Counted from the stretch's first letter, positions 47,166-61,756 are shown. The stretch: 64,000 nucleotides of DNA from Lineus longissimus (GCF_910592395.1 NC_088324.1:13356953-13420952), one strand, 5' to 3'. A program made the numbers and translations. Notes: a model not told the origin generated them from the letters alone.

Positions 47166-49768
47166 ATGGCAGCATCTGGCTGGAGTGGATTTTCTGACGC
47201 TGAGTTACAACGATTAAAACACAGTTCTGATCAAAACGAAAGTAAGATTACGAGCCAAATCAAAGTCGAATATAGTGAAGATTGAATTTGATGCTTCAGT
47301 TTTGGTGTTAAAGCTTTCATTGGTCGATAATTATGAGATTTCTCCATGTCAACATTCAATGATTGAGTGTGCTTTGTTTTCGCCATGTCCCCAACATGCC
47401 AAGTCTATACTGCTCTCCACCCGGCCGGCCGGCCTGATGTTCGTTATACTTGTAGTTTGAAGATTTTTTAGCGCTGTCAAGTCTTGACTGCCATACTGAC
47501 CACTGTCAGCCAGTATGACTCCTAAACTTTGTCAAATATTTTTGTCAAATATTTTTTTTATCTGATCACTCCAGATCAGTGTTGACCTTGCATGACTAGG
47601 CCTATGTCATGAGTGAGTGTGTTGATTTATTCTTGACAGGAGCTGTGTCAGGCAATAAAATGGCAAAAAAGTTCCAATACAATCCACCAAAGAATCCATC
47701 CAGGCAGTCCAGGCCACCACCCCAAGGAAGCACAAGCAAGTCTCTGGATCCAGCAGCACAGTTGTCGTCATCTCAGATGTTGTCAAAGCAACCCATGAAG
47801 AATACAGCTGAGAAACCAAGGAATGAGGCATCTTGTGGGAGACTGAGAGAACAGAATGGCACAGTTGCTCCAAGGATTCCAGATTCACCAGTTGATGCAG
47901 TGAACTCTAAAGCACCAGAGATAGAGCCAGAGACTAAAGCTGAGCAGAAGTCCATGTCCAAGAAAGATTCTACAGAAGATGTCGTAGTACTGGGCGAGAA
48001 AGAAATTTTGAGGTACTGTCAGATGTTGTGTGTCCATTTCTGAAACACCATGTTTATATTATAGACAAAAATACTGGAACCAAAATACTCCTACAACATC
48101 TTTAAATATCATGTAAAGGTTGAATTGATTGTTAACAATGTATGTCACAAATATCAAATTGTAATGTCAAAAAATTTTATGAATGAAGTGCAGTTATTGC
48201 ACACCTTCTGGTTAAGGTCTTATCCTGCTGTAATCAGCATGATTGTTGGGTTTTGATAAGAGGTCCACTTGTCATTCATATAACTCACTCCTGAAATACC
48301 CTGAAAATAAGTGTTCTTCCATGTTGTCCTCTTTCCAGTATGGAGCTTGCCAACATTGCCAACTTCCAAAAACAGCAGAAGGCTATGGAGGAGTTAAATA
48401 AACAGAAGAAGATACAGCTGATGAAAGCACTAGAACAAAGGTAGCTCTAACATTTCAGACTGTATCGTTTACTTAACTGAAAGATTGTCAAGACAAGTTT
48501 AATTGCAGATTTTGTGCCATATAAAAAACTATGGTTCAAGTTGTTTGGAAAGAGTAAAATGTGTCTCACACTTGGTCACTTGTGGTTCAATAAATCCATT
48601 TGTCATGTTGGTCTGAATCTGGGTCTCTTATGTCATCCATTTTCAGGCGCAAGAAGGCCAAGGCAGAAGCAGTGAAGCTGACAGACATCCAGAAAGAACT
48701 CGGCCACTTAGATGCCCTGCTGAGCACCGAAGTCTGTATCCTGAGGGACAAGATTGAAGATGCCAGTATTCACTTCACAGAAGCACAGTGAGAATTCTTA
48801 CTTAGTAGTTACTTCATTTGTGGGTGAAGGGGGATTGGTTTTATCTAATCTAGTGTAAGAAGGTAAAATTAAGCATCAGATGTCAGGAACTGGAATCAAC
48901 TTTATACTGATGTTGTTGATTTCCCTGATGAATATGTTGTTGAATCTTCTATTAGAAACTACATGTATAAGAAAACAGTTGATAGAAAGCATTGCTGTTG
49001 AGTAGTTTTCAAGAGACTTGTGAAAATTGTGGAAAAGGACCTGATATAAAATTCGGTTAAATTTTCTTGAACATGTCTTTCAGAAAAAGATACCAGAAAG
49101 CTGAAAAAGAATTTGTGGAAGCAAAGCTTGACCTGCACAGCAAATCTGACACAAAGGAACAACTTACAGAACATCTCTATACAATCATTTACCAAAATGA
49201 AGTCCGAAAAGCAAAAAAGTTAGCAGAATTGATGGAGAAACTAGAAATGGAGTGCTCAGCGGAAGATCTGACAGTTGATTTACCTCCACTTCCACAGATG
49301 GGCATGATGAATTCCTGTCAGACACTTGGGCCGCATGGTCCTGTGAGTCCTTCTCATTCTAGGCATTCTCCATTGAATCAGGGGGAGGGTGGTGCAGCAG
49401 TTGGACAGTCTCCTATTTCTAGTCCAGTCGTGGCACAGCCAACTAGTCCAGTCACAGCTCAACCAGTGAGTCCAGATAAGGAGAAACTTACAACTGATCT
49501 CAAAGAGAATTCTAGTCCACAGCTAGCTGAAACATCATTGGTCGATAAGCCTGTTGATAAAACAACGGATTCAAATTCTAATAGTGATAAAGAAATTGGT
49601 GATGGTGACAACGTAAGTGGACAATCAGTGGCAAAGGAGGAGTCTGGATCTGATAAGACTTGTACAGATGTTCGTGAAACTGCTGCAGACAAGTCTCAAG
49701 AAGTTAAAGATCTTGCTCAAAATAATAACTCCAGTTCAAGAAATACTGAAGCAAACCCTGTGTGTTGA
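47166..49768 (+). CDS. GORAB: RAB6-interacting golgin
   Basis: Five exons: 47166-47241, 47640-48012, 48339-48440, 48647-48787, 49084-49768, closing at 458 residues. GORAB is a trans-Golgi coiled-coil protein that binds Rab6 and SCYL1 and supports COPI traffic. The N-terminal [14 protein letters not shown] (residues 5-18) matches human WAGFSEEELRRLK. Residues about 23-150 are Ser/Pro/Gln-rich linker. The conserved coiled coil spans exons 3-5: [69 protein letters not shown]. The tail after about residue 300 is low-complexity Ser/Pro/Thr, with no recognised domain. The start ATG is the one giving the family N-terminus. Confidence 0.95.
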
Positions 49769-52663
49769 GTCTCAAATGTGATTTATGTAGGGACTAACTT
49801 GCATGGTGAATTTGCCATCTAAGTAAATGTTGCCCTCCTAGGTACTGGTATTTTCAAGTGTCTTCTGAGAATAGTGGTTATTCATCATGCAAGAATTCGA
49901 CAAATAACCATACTACATGATTGTACTGTCATGAAGGAGGCTGTTCAGCTGATTTTTCCTCAAACATAATAGAAGTAGCTAATGGTTCCAAATTTACTTT
50001 GCCACATACAAGCGCATGCTCTTGTACACAACTTTTGCTTGTTTTGGTGCCTCTAGTTACCTCTAGTTTTCCTGCTTTTTTTTACATGAAGGTGCCACTT
50101 TTCTCTGGTTTTGGGAACAGAAATATAGCCTCGTCTTTCATTAGTACTGCTGTTAGGTAGTTACAGATTACTTGTAGTATCTGGGTTTGCATTAGGCTGC
50201 AAAATCAGTAAAAAAAATGTTTACATGAAAATGAGATTCCTGTCCGATTTCGCATTGTCCCGATTGTGCATGAACATACTAGACTCCTGGCTGTTACTAC
50301 TTATACAATGTTAGTGTCACCTGATTCTTTGTTTTGTTTTCGTTTAGTTGATATTCTGTTGTTTACCAACGGCAACTTTGGTACAAATGTCTCAGAATTT
50401 TTCTCTTGACAAATATCTTGCAATATTTTCTAAATAATGTAAACTTTCCATATCACACTGCTGAAAAAAATATTTTTTTTCCTTAATTCTGGCACATTAT
50501 CAGCATTCTGTCTAATGTTTCTCATGTAATCAACTATGCATGCAACATACAAGATGCAATATTGTTGAAAATATTATCTGTTACTATTGAAATGTGTCTT
50601 CATTACATAATGATCTGAACTATGCATATCTGTATACATGTATTTTGAAAACTGTTGGCAATACTTCTATGACCCAGTCCATTATTGAGGGCCACCATTT
50701 ACACGATGATAAACTCCCGAGATGTAGGTTTTTACTTCCTTGAGCACCATCATCTGCAATGTTGTCGGTATTCTGAAATGTTTAAAACCTTGTGGTATCG
50801 AAATCAAAAAAACTATGTTACACCAGTGCAATTGCACAGAAATAAATCTACAAAGATTTGGTTGCTGATGGGCTGGGTCATTGGAGCATTATTTAGAGAT
50901 TATACAACCAGACGAATAAAATAATATATTTATATATGATATTTTGGTTTCTTTGCATTCTATACTGACTGTGGCACAATGACCAGAAGCTTGGTTGGGG
51001 CCCTATACCTTCAAGCACTCTGGTCTAAATCTATGGTTCATTAACAATTGTACAAGAGAAATACCATTCAGATTAAGCCAGCTTGAAGTTTAGTGTTGAT
51101 GCATGAGAAATAAGAAGGCGACATAACATGCAGACGAAACCCCTTTCTGCTTATCCAGGAGCAATCAGTAACTATTGGTGGCAAGGCCGAAGTCGGCCGA
51201 GACACCTATCCGGTCCGTTAATCTTGCGGCCGGTCGGGATGATGTTTTAAGTTTACTTGTCACTAAACAAACAACGAAAACCTTCTTATACGGGAGACAA
51301 ACCATTCGAAATGCCACGTGGCGCGGCATTGGCATGAATAAATGCTTTAAACTAACTGTTGTTATTTGAAAGATAACATACATTCTGCTTATGATATAAA
51401 TGATACGTTTTGTAATCATTGTTATGCATGAATGTTTGTGTAGCGCTTCATTTGATGTTATTCGCACAGAGCAGCAGTTCAAAATTTCGCGGGAGACAAC
51501 TCCACTGGTGCGCCCTCTCGACGAACTCGCTCGAACGAAAATACAAATTTTGTAGTGCTGTCAAGTTCACTGCCCCTGAAAAGTTGGGATTACAAGCGTT
51601 GACCATGATTTGACTGGTGCAGTTTGCATTTTACATGTGGCTGGAAGAATAAGACATCCTTTGGTAAGATTCATTCACCGATTTTTCGGGTTGATTCTGT
51701 TGTTTTGTTGTGTTTTTGAGGTCATACTCTATACACACATGACATACATGTACTGTAGTGGATGTACATGCTTACACACATCGTGTACTGTGGATGCAGT
51801 GGAATACATGGCTTCAGTCAGCTTCAGCTTTGTTGTGGTGTAGGGCAGTAACACTAGGAGGATGGTTGGGGAACACAGTGGGCAGAGGACACCTCCCCAA
51901 GCCTAGGGGAAAAAAATCCTATGCATATACGGTGATACCAGTCCGGTTTTGCCTTACGATTTTCTAAGTCCTAGCATGCTGCAGTGTAACCTGTTGTAAA
52001 CCCACGTGAAGTTTTCCCAAAGCTGAAGTTAACGAATTTGAACTATTCATCATGCAAAGGTCATCAACGTCCTGCAAGCTGCATACTCGATCTCAATGCA
52101 TGAATATTACCATGTCATAAATAGGAAATCTGTTGATAATTGTTTTCAATCATGAATCAATCAGTACTGTTACGTTAATGGTCGAGGCAAAAAATCAATT
52201 GCTGTATGTCCTGAAAGGTTAGGAGTTATGGTGGCATCCGGGAGGAATGAGGCATGCTTTTGTTCATCGGATCATAGAGATAGCATTTGGCTGAATTCGA
52301 TGACCATACCTTCTGTTATATGTCATTTATTTAAGCTGAAAGGCATCTCATTCTCGTACAATGAGTAGAGAAATGTCCATTGGAATAGCCGAATGAAAAA
52401 TTTTGATTTTGGTCAGATCTATAAATAGCGCTGGCCACGTGGAAATCAGGTAACTGTTAAGTGTTGCATAATGTAAGCTATGAATGAGGTCATTTGCTAT
52501 CAAACAACGTGAGAATAGGTTTCAGGAATGAGTCATTTCATGTTAAGAGCGGAGGTTAACTTGGCAAAAATAAAACCAGAAATTTCACTGTTAACAGTAC
52601 CTAAAAATGACTCCTCCGATGCCTTTCTCCTTGCAGTTTCATCGTTGATTGCAAGAATCCAAG
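49769..52663. other. GORAB 3' UTR and BTBD8 upstream region
   Basis: GORAB 3' UTR probably reaches the AATAAA at 50915. From about 50.95 kb to 52.66 kb lies the BTBD8 promoter and 5' UTR. An acceptor at 52636/52637 (CCTTGCAG) implies a 5' UTR intron. ORFs in this interval have no recognisable protein content. Confidence 0.5.
50915..50920 (+). terminator. GORAB polyadenylation signal
   Basis: AATAAA about 1.15 kb after the GORAB stop, followed by AT-rich sequence. Confidence 0.5.
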
Positions 52664-55600
52664 ATGCCTCGCCCCGACAATATGAAGCGCTTGAGTATGA
52701 CACTCCAGGAGAAGTGTCTTCAGGAGAGGGAGAAGCTGAGGGTCAAAATCATGAAGGCCCTGAAAGCTGATATGTGGAGGTAATTAAACTGTATAAGATT
52801 AAGAATCAAGTGACCCTGTGGGTTCCAGGTATCTGAGGCCTAAAAGTAGGAGCAGTTCTTTGCTTCTTGGGGAGAGGTGCCCTAAAAAGATGTTGCTCCC
52901 CAATGAAAGGAGGTTGTGCACCTATTGTGCCCTTCCGTTAAATCCATCTCTGCAGCCGTAAAGCCAAAAGGTTTACAGACACTAAAATTTACAAACTGAG
53001 TGAGAGAATCCCGTTGGAACTTGGCACGATGGTCAGTTATTAATTAAGTCAGAATGTAAAGTTTTCTGTGGCTTCTATCATTAAGCGGCCCGACTTGTCT
53101 AAGTTATACTAGTGTACATCTCCCCTCAGCCTTGGCCAGGTGTGTTTTATTGATCTGAGTTGGTGTTGGTTTCCAACGGAAAGTCAATACTAGAGTATTT
53201 TATCCCTCGTAATGTGCAGCCGATCAAATATCTCTGACTCACACAAACATGTATGTGAGCTCATTTATGTTATCCTACCTTTCTGTGCTAGATCCTTACA
53301 TCAGGCCGTACGGGAAAAAAACCTTGTGAATCAAATTGAGCTGAGCGTCCGCATGACTCACTGAACTCACTCACTATGATATGTCTATCTGAGTATAAGA
53401 CAGCCTCACTTGTATCTGAAGTCTTAAGTTCGATATATTTGAACACAGCTGCAAGTTCAACATTTACTATGAATGTTTCCGTTCAACTCCCACTTCTGAT
53501 GGAAAGAATCCTTACATTATTACCATGCTGACAGACACCTTCCAAATTTCAGGTTGTACACCCATGCCACTGATACCAACCTCACCGTGAAACCAAGGGA
53601 GGGTCAATTTTCAGTCCACCGTCAAATAATCAAGCAACGCATGCCACTTTTATTACAAGATCTTACTGGTGATGATTCGGTGATAAACCTACCTCAAGTC
53701 AGCCTGGAGGACGCCAAGGAACTCTTCAGGTGACTATTGAACTTGAAGCATGAACCAATGAAAATAAAGGGAAATGAATGGTCACTATCCCATCTTTTGC
53801 ATGTTTTACTATTTAGCAGCAAGGATATAGCTCTGATCATAGGGAACAGGGGAGCTTTGGGGCGAGAGTGCTTGACTTCTGACCAAGAGATTGTGGGTTG
53901 AAATCCATTCTGGGCAACTTTAGAATTCTATGGTGAAATGATGTGCTGGTTCCCTATAGATGCAAAGCACTTTGATCAGGAATGGAAATGTGCTATCATA
54001 TATTATAAATGCAAACTTTTCTATAGAAATTTTTCTTCATTCAGGTTAATTTATATGACAGATGACCTCAGTCTTGCTACGGAAATGGCACAAGGTTACC
54101 TCAATAGGACAGCAGAGGGCAGCACTACAGAACCAGCACCAGCGGTAAACGACAATAACATAAACTTTGCACAACCAGACCTAGTACAAGGACTAAGCCA
54201 CAGCACTTTAACCAACTCGTCGGAAGAGCTACGAGACGTAACCAGTCCATCAAGTGAGACACCTGTTGGCAGCCTCTGTAGTTTTCCACCAACCCCTGTA
54301 GATGAAAATCTACCAAGTTTCGCGGATGTCCCAGCCTACCTTATTGGTTCAGTTGATGTTCCATATCTCCCTGCGTCTGGCCTCGGTTTGGATTTGCTTC
54401 GGTTGTTTCTCCATTCTTCTGATGGCGATGTGGCGTTCAAGGTTGGAGACGAGGAGTTCAGAGGTCATCAGTGAGTATTCTTTATGTTCAGTTGATGACT
54501 TTGTGGAATTGCAGAATGAGGTCTTATGTAAGGTCAGTATGGGGCCATTTCAAAGAACTCCTGTGAAATGAGATTTAGCCCTCTTGTTTAAAGTTGTATT
54601 TGGTAGTGTGTGTAGTTCCAGGGTAGTTTTAACCAAACGATGCAACTGACTTGGGTTTGAAAGAAAGTTTGGTACAGTAGTATTCCATGTAACTGAGGGA
54701 CTAAATGAGAGCTGTGTAAAAAATGTATGGTTTTTGATAAATAAGCGGTGTTTTTACAATTCTGTGACTTGTTGATATTTCAGATTTCTACTGACTACTC
54801 GTTGTAACTATTTTGAGATGATGTTGGGTGGAGCCTGGGTGGAGAGCAGCGCCCAGAGTGTCAAACTGGATGGGTAAGTTCTCAAAATTATCCAGTACCC
54901 TCCTCCAAGACCCTTTGTCTGGTGTTTTACCTTTTGATCTACGCAGAGTAACACTTCCATCCTGGTCCAGACACAGTTACCATCAGAAACATCATGACAG
55001 AATTGCCTCATTGAAGACTTGTCTATATGTATCTGCTTTGTAGTTCTCCAAATCATAATCTAGCTCTTCATTCCAGTGTGAGTGCTGCTGCGTTCCAACA
55101 GGCACTTCTCTACTTGTACGGCGGAGTCATAGATATCGACACTGACTGCCATGTTCAAGATTTACTCATCCTCGCTGACATGTATGGGATGGACGGTCTC
55201 AAGGACGTTGTTATCTTTGAGATCAAGAAGAACTATTGCCACTTTTTCCACAAGGTAAGTTATTAACTACAAAAGGCTCATCTGTTGATATTGAGATATA
55301 AGACATCTACTGTGGTATCAGCCTCATCGCCCCTCCATTGGTCCTCTATCTTCATTGTATTAGATTGCTATCTATTGGGTATGGTGCCTTGGAATGAGCT
55401 TAGAGTCGAAACGTTGAATGTAATTGTCTTTCAGGTGCAATAGAAAGATAATTTTGACTGAACTGTTTCAAACCGTGGTGGTTCTTACTCTGAACCTCAT
55501 ATTGGTGAGTGAATTTACAACTCGAAAGAAACCCAACATCCTTTTAATACAGATTGTTAACTATTTTGCAGCCATGTCCAGAATGCATCACAAAAGTAGC

Positions 55601-58600
55601 AGACGCCCTTTGTTTATCTTTCTCTCACGGAATGGAGGATCTCTTACACAAAATATTGAGATGGTGTGACAAGTATTTCGTAAAAATGTGGCCAACAAAA
55701 CAATTTGCAAGTTTGCCGACTGAGATTTTGGAGAAGTGCTGTGATACAGTGTCAGCTGACCTGGTAAGTACGATTCATCCGACTAAACGCCGGTAGGTCC
55801 GACACTTCCAAATTAAAGCCAGGAAAAGCACTGTCAATACCGGTGACCGTGCAGGTGAATTCCCTCGTACCATCTCACCCTCTTGATGTTTCTATAACTG
55901 CGTTTAAATAGCATCAGTCAAATTGCATGGAACTCCTTGTCTTTTCTTACAATTTCAGACCAAAGACTCGGTGATTGATGTCATCTTCGACTGTGATAAA
56001 CTCAAAGGCAGCATCCCGCAGGTGAAGTGGGCCGAGCCAATAAACAAACTTGCAGCGAGGCTGATGGGGGCGTGTATCATCTACCTGCAGAATAACTTGT
56101 TTGAAGTATTGGAGAGCCGCACTTTTAGTGATTTAGGAAGGGTGGGTATTTTTGATAAGTTGGGCCAGTGGGACTCCCAATTACCGGTATGGGAAAGGAT
56201 TCAATTGTCAACTGATAGAATGGCCTAAAGTAGGTTGCTTTGACACTGGTCTTTCAGTGACCTTATTCAGTATTCAGTAACCCGGTATCTGTACTTGAGT
56301 GTTGGCCATGAGTATGAATTTAGACTTTGCTTGCTCACCAGTTTTAGCCAGAGGCTCTTGATCTATTGTTTCAGAACATGGCTTGGAGTTTAAACTTCTT
56401 GGAAGAAGTGATCACAACCACAGTCAAGCAGATGCCTCATTCCGTCTCCTGTAAGACATTTATGTCTGCTTTTCGACTCTGCCAACATGCGGATAGTGAA
56501 GAGTGTGGCTGGAATGATGTAAGTAACACTTGGTTTACTAGGTGCTTTGTCTAGGCGAATTCCCTGCAAGAAGTAGAGTCATGCTATGCACACATCTGCA
56601 GTCCTATTTTTTCATGGTCCTAATCCACAAACATAATGTATGCATTAAAAATCTCAGAAAGAAGAATAGAGGAATAATTTTAAAGGTCATCACTTTATTT
56701 TCACACAGCTATACACTTACTTGCCTGAATAGAGAGTTGGCACCAAATATATCTGGGATGGGTTTATTCCTTTGTTTTACCGGTAATCATTATTAAATAT
56801 TTTATCAACATTCATGGTAAAAAGGGTGTTCATTGTTCACACACTTCGTTCTGCCTCAATCATTCTTGGTAACAAAAAGGGGTTATTGAAGGGTCCTTCC
56901 TGAGAACCTTGGCCTATTTTATCAAGTCGGAGCTGGTATGACACAAATTATCCTTTATGATTTCCTGTACAGCGGTAGCATCCCTGTTTGCTTGCTTTTG
57001 CAAATTTAGCTTATATCACTTTCAGGATTTTAAAGTATTCGTTCGGACGCTCACAGAAAAATGTCGTCAGAATCTGAGAAATAATATCTCATATTTAGAG
57101 TTTACGCCAGAGTTTGAAAAACTTCCAGCTGCTGAACAAAAGACAATCAAAGAAGGTGAGGTTGGTATGGTGACTTATTATTGCCACGACAACAAGTTGT
57201 TACCAGGGTAACACCATGTATTAGGAAAAGATTGTGATGGCAAATTGATTGGTTGTTGACTTTAAAATTCTTGGTGTTGTTGTCACAGTGAGATTGTTGT
57301 GTTTCGTGCTTAATTCTGAGACACACAATATGCAGCACAGCATGAATGTGGTTTGACTTTAACTTTTACACTTGTCTGAATGCACACATCACATTTCTAT
57401 TACAGCGAGTACAAGATATGTCATAAAACACTTGCCCAGACAGCCGTCATACTTGTCCCCTGGTTCGTGGTTTACATGTGTATCTGCTTGGCTAGTTATC
57501 ACTGTTGACAACCACGTCACAGGTGTACACTGCTATACAGACAGGAAGAACAGTCCAACAGGCCACATTCTTTGTCATAAAGGGTAGACAAATCACTTGG
57601 TAATGCCTACACCACAGTGTATAGCAATACAAAAATGTGGCCGAGATTCGTTTGGAAATATCTTGCATGCCTAAAGGATATAATCAAGGACTGTTCTTCC
57701 AGCAGATATAGCACTGTAAGATTGTACACAGTGGTTATTTACCTCCCCAGTCCTGCATCTGTTTTACTGAATGCTGCTTCACAGATTGCCCCCCTTTCCA
57801 CTACATGATGAATGTGCTTTATACCTCTTTTACATTCGAAGATCTGCCACCAAATTCAAGTTTTCAACGTGGTTTGGTTCAGGATTCTGTTAGTGTTAGT
57901 CTTAGATTAGTTACGGTGCATGCATAGCATGGTTTGCAATCATTTGAAACTAGTTATGCTGGGATGCCCATGTGTATGACCCTGTCCACTATTGCTTTAG
58001 ACTGCTGAATTATTTCTTGAAGTAACTGATATTTTATAGAAATTGAATAATCAAAATGTCAAAACTTGGGCTCGAGGAGGTAGGGATCCAGGAATTTGGC
58101 TTTGTGATCGAGTTGATCCTTGCGTTAGTGAGAATAGTGCCAATAAACTGAGAGATCATAGAGACAGCCATCAGTGACTTTGAAGACCAGAAGAGCTTCT
58201 TTCCTTCTTTAAAAATGTTCTGTGACGAAGTGTATGTTTCATCAATCTCATTTCAGGTGCTTCCTTTGTGAATGTTGGTGACAGCAAGGTCAAGCGAACA
58301 CCTCCCAAACTTTCCAGTGACAATAAGGTAGCTATAAATAATCAATGGAAGACCTGCAGTCTGTGTTGGACCTTTGGTCTGGAAGTGCACTTTCATTACA
58401 ACTACATGTTGGCCCACCCCAGCCTTTTAGGCTAATAAACTATGTCTGAAGAAGCATACAAAATTATGAGTGTGTTGAATCGACCCAAATAAGAATCTTT
58501 TTGTCAGTTTTTCTCTTGTAGAGCCTATCACTCTAAATGCTTGTTTTGCAAACTTTTCATATTAAATTGCAAGTGAAAGTGCTTTATCTGTGTGATTCAC

Positions 58601-60010
58601 TGAGACACATTTCTAAACTTTGACCTTTCCTTTCAGAAATTCACTGGAAAAAAACATGGCGGCATCCCGTTCACATTACCCAAGGGTGTACCGCCTAAAA
58701 CCAAGCTGAAGATGGTAGCACCTCCTGCAGCAAAGTGGAATGCATCTGTGAGTTCCGACGCTTCAACAAAGCCAACTACAGGTGGGGCAAGGAGTAAAGG
58801 GAATGCTGCTGGAGCCAGCGGTGGACCTGATCAGAAAAAGATTGCACTTCCGACCACTCGACCCAGTCTTCCGGGCACATCCGACAAGGATTCAAAATCG
58901 AGCAAGGCCAATCAAAAACATGCCGCATTACCAGGTCCTAGTAAGCCTAGAGCCACATCTGTTGCGGTTAGCCTGAATCGGAGTGAGATTGTTGGCCCAA
59001 GTCGGGCAGCATCGGCCAAATCTCATGCAAATCAGAGTTTTGATTTGGGTGTAAAAAGATTGGATCAATCGGTTGATAAGGGTCCGTCTGCTGCTACAAA
59101 TACAAAATCGGCTTCTAAAATGAACCAGTCTTCTTCTAAGGGCCCTGGGTCTGCTTCTGCCAGTACATCAGGGGCTATGAAAAAAACTTTGAAACCACCG
59201 AAAAAGGACTCTGGGAATAGTGCATCCGGTGCGAGAAAAAGCGCATCACCGAGTAGTGACTCTGGGGTCAGTAGTGTGAGCTCTACAGCAGAAGCTAGAC
59301 CAAGACCCAAGGGTCAGACAAGGAGGTCTTTAGGACCTGTGCCTCCTCCCAAGAAACCTGACCCATGCCTCAACGTTACAATAACAATGCCAGTTGACCC
59401 TCTTGCTCATTCGACGCCGATGGCCAAACCGTCGAAGTTGAGGCAGCCGCAGGTTCACTCACCGACCAAGGATAAATGTGGTGGCGGCCTCTTCAGGGCT
59501 CCATTAAATCCCGGCCCAAGAAAGTCAGCTGTTGGTAGTCGAGTTCTTAATAAGCCAATAGGGAGCACTGTTGGTAAAAGTGCAGCAAAACAGGACATGA
59601 AGAAACCGCCAAATATGTCTGTTGATGTGGACAGTAATACACAAAAAAGTCGCCTTCCAGTTCGCAGTCCCATCAAAAAAACGTTCAGCGCAAGTACCCC
59701 ACAACTGTCGCCTGCAAAGTCACTGCCAGGTTCAAGATATAGTAGACTTGCCCGTAGCTATGTTCGTCTCAACGAGTCATGTGTCCCACTGCCTTATCGC
59801 CATTCGAGTGCATCTGGACGTCTTTCATTTTCAAGCAGGTCACCCCGACGTGGGAAGTCAGCGAGTCCTGAAAAGCCGCAGAATTTCTGTTCTCTCTGTC
59901 GGGAGACTATAAAGGGTGATTATGAAGATGTGAAATTGCCAGAATCGCGGAATGTGGAATTTGAGGTTTTGCCAAAGGAGTTTCTCGAGGTCAAATTCGT
60001 GAAGCCTTGA
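52664..60010 (+). CDS. BTBD8: BTB/POZ domain-containing protein 8
   Basis: Eleven exons: 52664-52779, 53553-53729, 54045-54470, 54784-54873, 55077-55254, 55572-55763, 55959-56141, 56375-56518, 57026-57155, 58257-58327, 58637-60010; they close at 1026 residues. A degenerate first BTB (LYTHATDTNLTVKPREGQFS then VHRQIIKQRMPLLLQDL) is followed by a linker and a canonical second BTB (DVAFKVGDEEFRGHQFLLTT, NYFEMMLGGAWVESSAQ, LLYLYGGVIDIDTDCHV, LADMYGMDGLKDVVIFEIKK), then a BACK-like helical region through exon 9. The last exon encodes about 450 residues of Ser/Lys/Pro-rich disordered tail ending CSLCRETIKGDYEDVKL and a short conserved-looking end. Vertebrate long BTBD8 (APache/KIAA1107) binds the AP-2 adaptor in clathrin-mediated vesicle recycling; whether this tail does so is unknown. 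Confidence 0.92.
53830..54015 (+). mobile_element. tRNA-derived SINE in BTBD8 intron 2
   Basis: The tRNA-like head contains GAGAGTGCTTGACTTCTGAC and a B-box-like GGGTTGAAATCC at about 53894-53905. It is followed by a body and a tail GCAAAGCACTTTGATCAGG ... ATGTGCTATCATATATTATA, typical of invertebrate SINE 3' ends. It ends about 30 nt before the exon 3 acceptor region. Confidence 0.55.
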
Positions 60011-60955
60011 GTCCCTTTGTTTTCTGAAAGATACCGAAAGATCAACCTTTTTGCTGCCGTGCTTATTTTGACCCAGGGTAACAATATTGTCCTGGAGAAT
60101 CAGTTTCCCAACTTGTCGAGCAAGAGATTTGGGGTGTCTACATGTGCATCTGTTTAACATTTCATTGTCGACAAGTTGGAAAGCTGATTCTTATTTCGGT
60201 GGAAAACCAATTCTCCAAGTGTGTATTTGAAAATTGTCTGTTAGATATTGTTGGTGCTCTTGACTGTACCTTCCTTTAGAGTGATATTGTTTGAAATTGT
60301 TTAAAAGCTGAATTGTGATTGGTTGTGGTGGTGATGTTACACTTGATGCCATTGGTCACATTATTTTCTTGGTGATTTTTTACTTGAGAGTGCGGTCAAG
60401 TGCTTGCTTTGCTCATGTAACATAGCTACACTTAAAAAGATGCTTTATCCAGAAAAAAAGCGCCAATGAATATGATTTAAATTTGTATTTCAACTTGTTA
60501 CCTTTTATACAAGATTTGTATTGCTAGTATCTATTGTAATATATCTTTAGGCCATTGTGCTCACTCAGACATTTATTGTGCCCGTCCCTCACCGTTTCCC
60601 TTCCACAACGTGTTTCTGCTCAGTTGAATACTCAGTAGACTAGTAGTGTTTTTGAACGGGAATAAGAAACTAATGGAACATCTATTTTGCAAGGTCATTG
60701 CGACTTTTCTTAATATCGCCCTGTCGCTTGTCACTGTCAGCAAAGCAAATTCTTTTCAAGGTCAAATATAAATACAAGATGACCTGGCAAACTACATGTA
60801 TATGAAGAGATGTTTGCTCTGTTTTCAAATTCCGTCTCGAGTTCTTTGTACAAATGTTTCTATTGTAATCAGTATGTATTGCATTATATCCTGTATTCAA
60901 TAGAGGAGATCGGGTGTATTTCAAGAACAGATGGTTGAGTGCCTTGTCTGCCCAT

Positions 60956-61073
60956 GGGTGATATGAATAAAGACTAGCAAATGCTTTTATCTAAATCTCC
61001 ATGTACATTTACACTAGGCCTTCCTGTACAAAACCGGAGTAAAAGCATTTGCTAGTCTTTATTCATATCACCC
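60956..61073 (-). mobile_element. 118-bp MITE, copy 2 (BTBD8 3' UTR)
   Basis: The same element as 25331-25448 in opposite orientation: identical length, perfect terminal inverted repeats of about 34 bp, and two mismatches in total by eye. Flanks are CAT on the left and ATT on the right, so the ATT duplication seen at copy 1 is not matched here. Confidence 0.9.
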
Positions 61074-61756
61074 ATTGTATGTAAATCCTTTCTCGTCGGA
61101 CAACTATTACAGACACTGCATTTGGCCCTAAAATGGTTCTATCCATTCAATAAGACTTCTGCAATTAAGACACCTCTTGATTAAGGACAGCATTTATCAG
61201 TTCCATGCGTCTCCTTTATAGAGAGTTCCTTCAGTATGTTTTAACTGTCTGCAACATCTGTTTTGGAAATGTCTTTTATGTGATCACTATTCATGGCTTG
61301 TAATACTCATTTAGCATTAGAAGACATCTTGCCACGTCACATGTATTATTGCCAAATATTTCATTGGGAATAACGTCTTGATGTTAATGGCAAAAGACAC
61401 TTAGCATAATAGCAATATGTCTTCTGATGTTCCCATAAAATTATCTGATTATGTACAGTTGTTTCAAAAATAATCGTGAGGTAACAATCCTGGGAGGGGG
61501 AGGTACTCAGACTTCCTACCGAGCGACATGACTCTCTATGGAATAGTTTCTGTTGGGAAGGGGATTTAGTTTCTCCTGCGTAGAACCAGAGAAGAGCCTG
61601 GATTCATTTCTTGTTTGATGTTTATTTGTTAGTTTTGTATCCACCTGGATTGACTGTTGTTAATCTTTGAGCTTTGAGCATGACACGTTATAATTCTGTT
61701 TAGCAAACCTATATTGTTATTCTGTTCAGCCAGCCTATATTGTTATCTGCAATTCA

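Noticed and set aside
51165-51967. Cluster of overlapping short ORFs before BTBD8
   Set aside because: No splice signals or recognisable content; more likely promoter or 5' UTR DNA.
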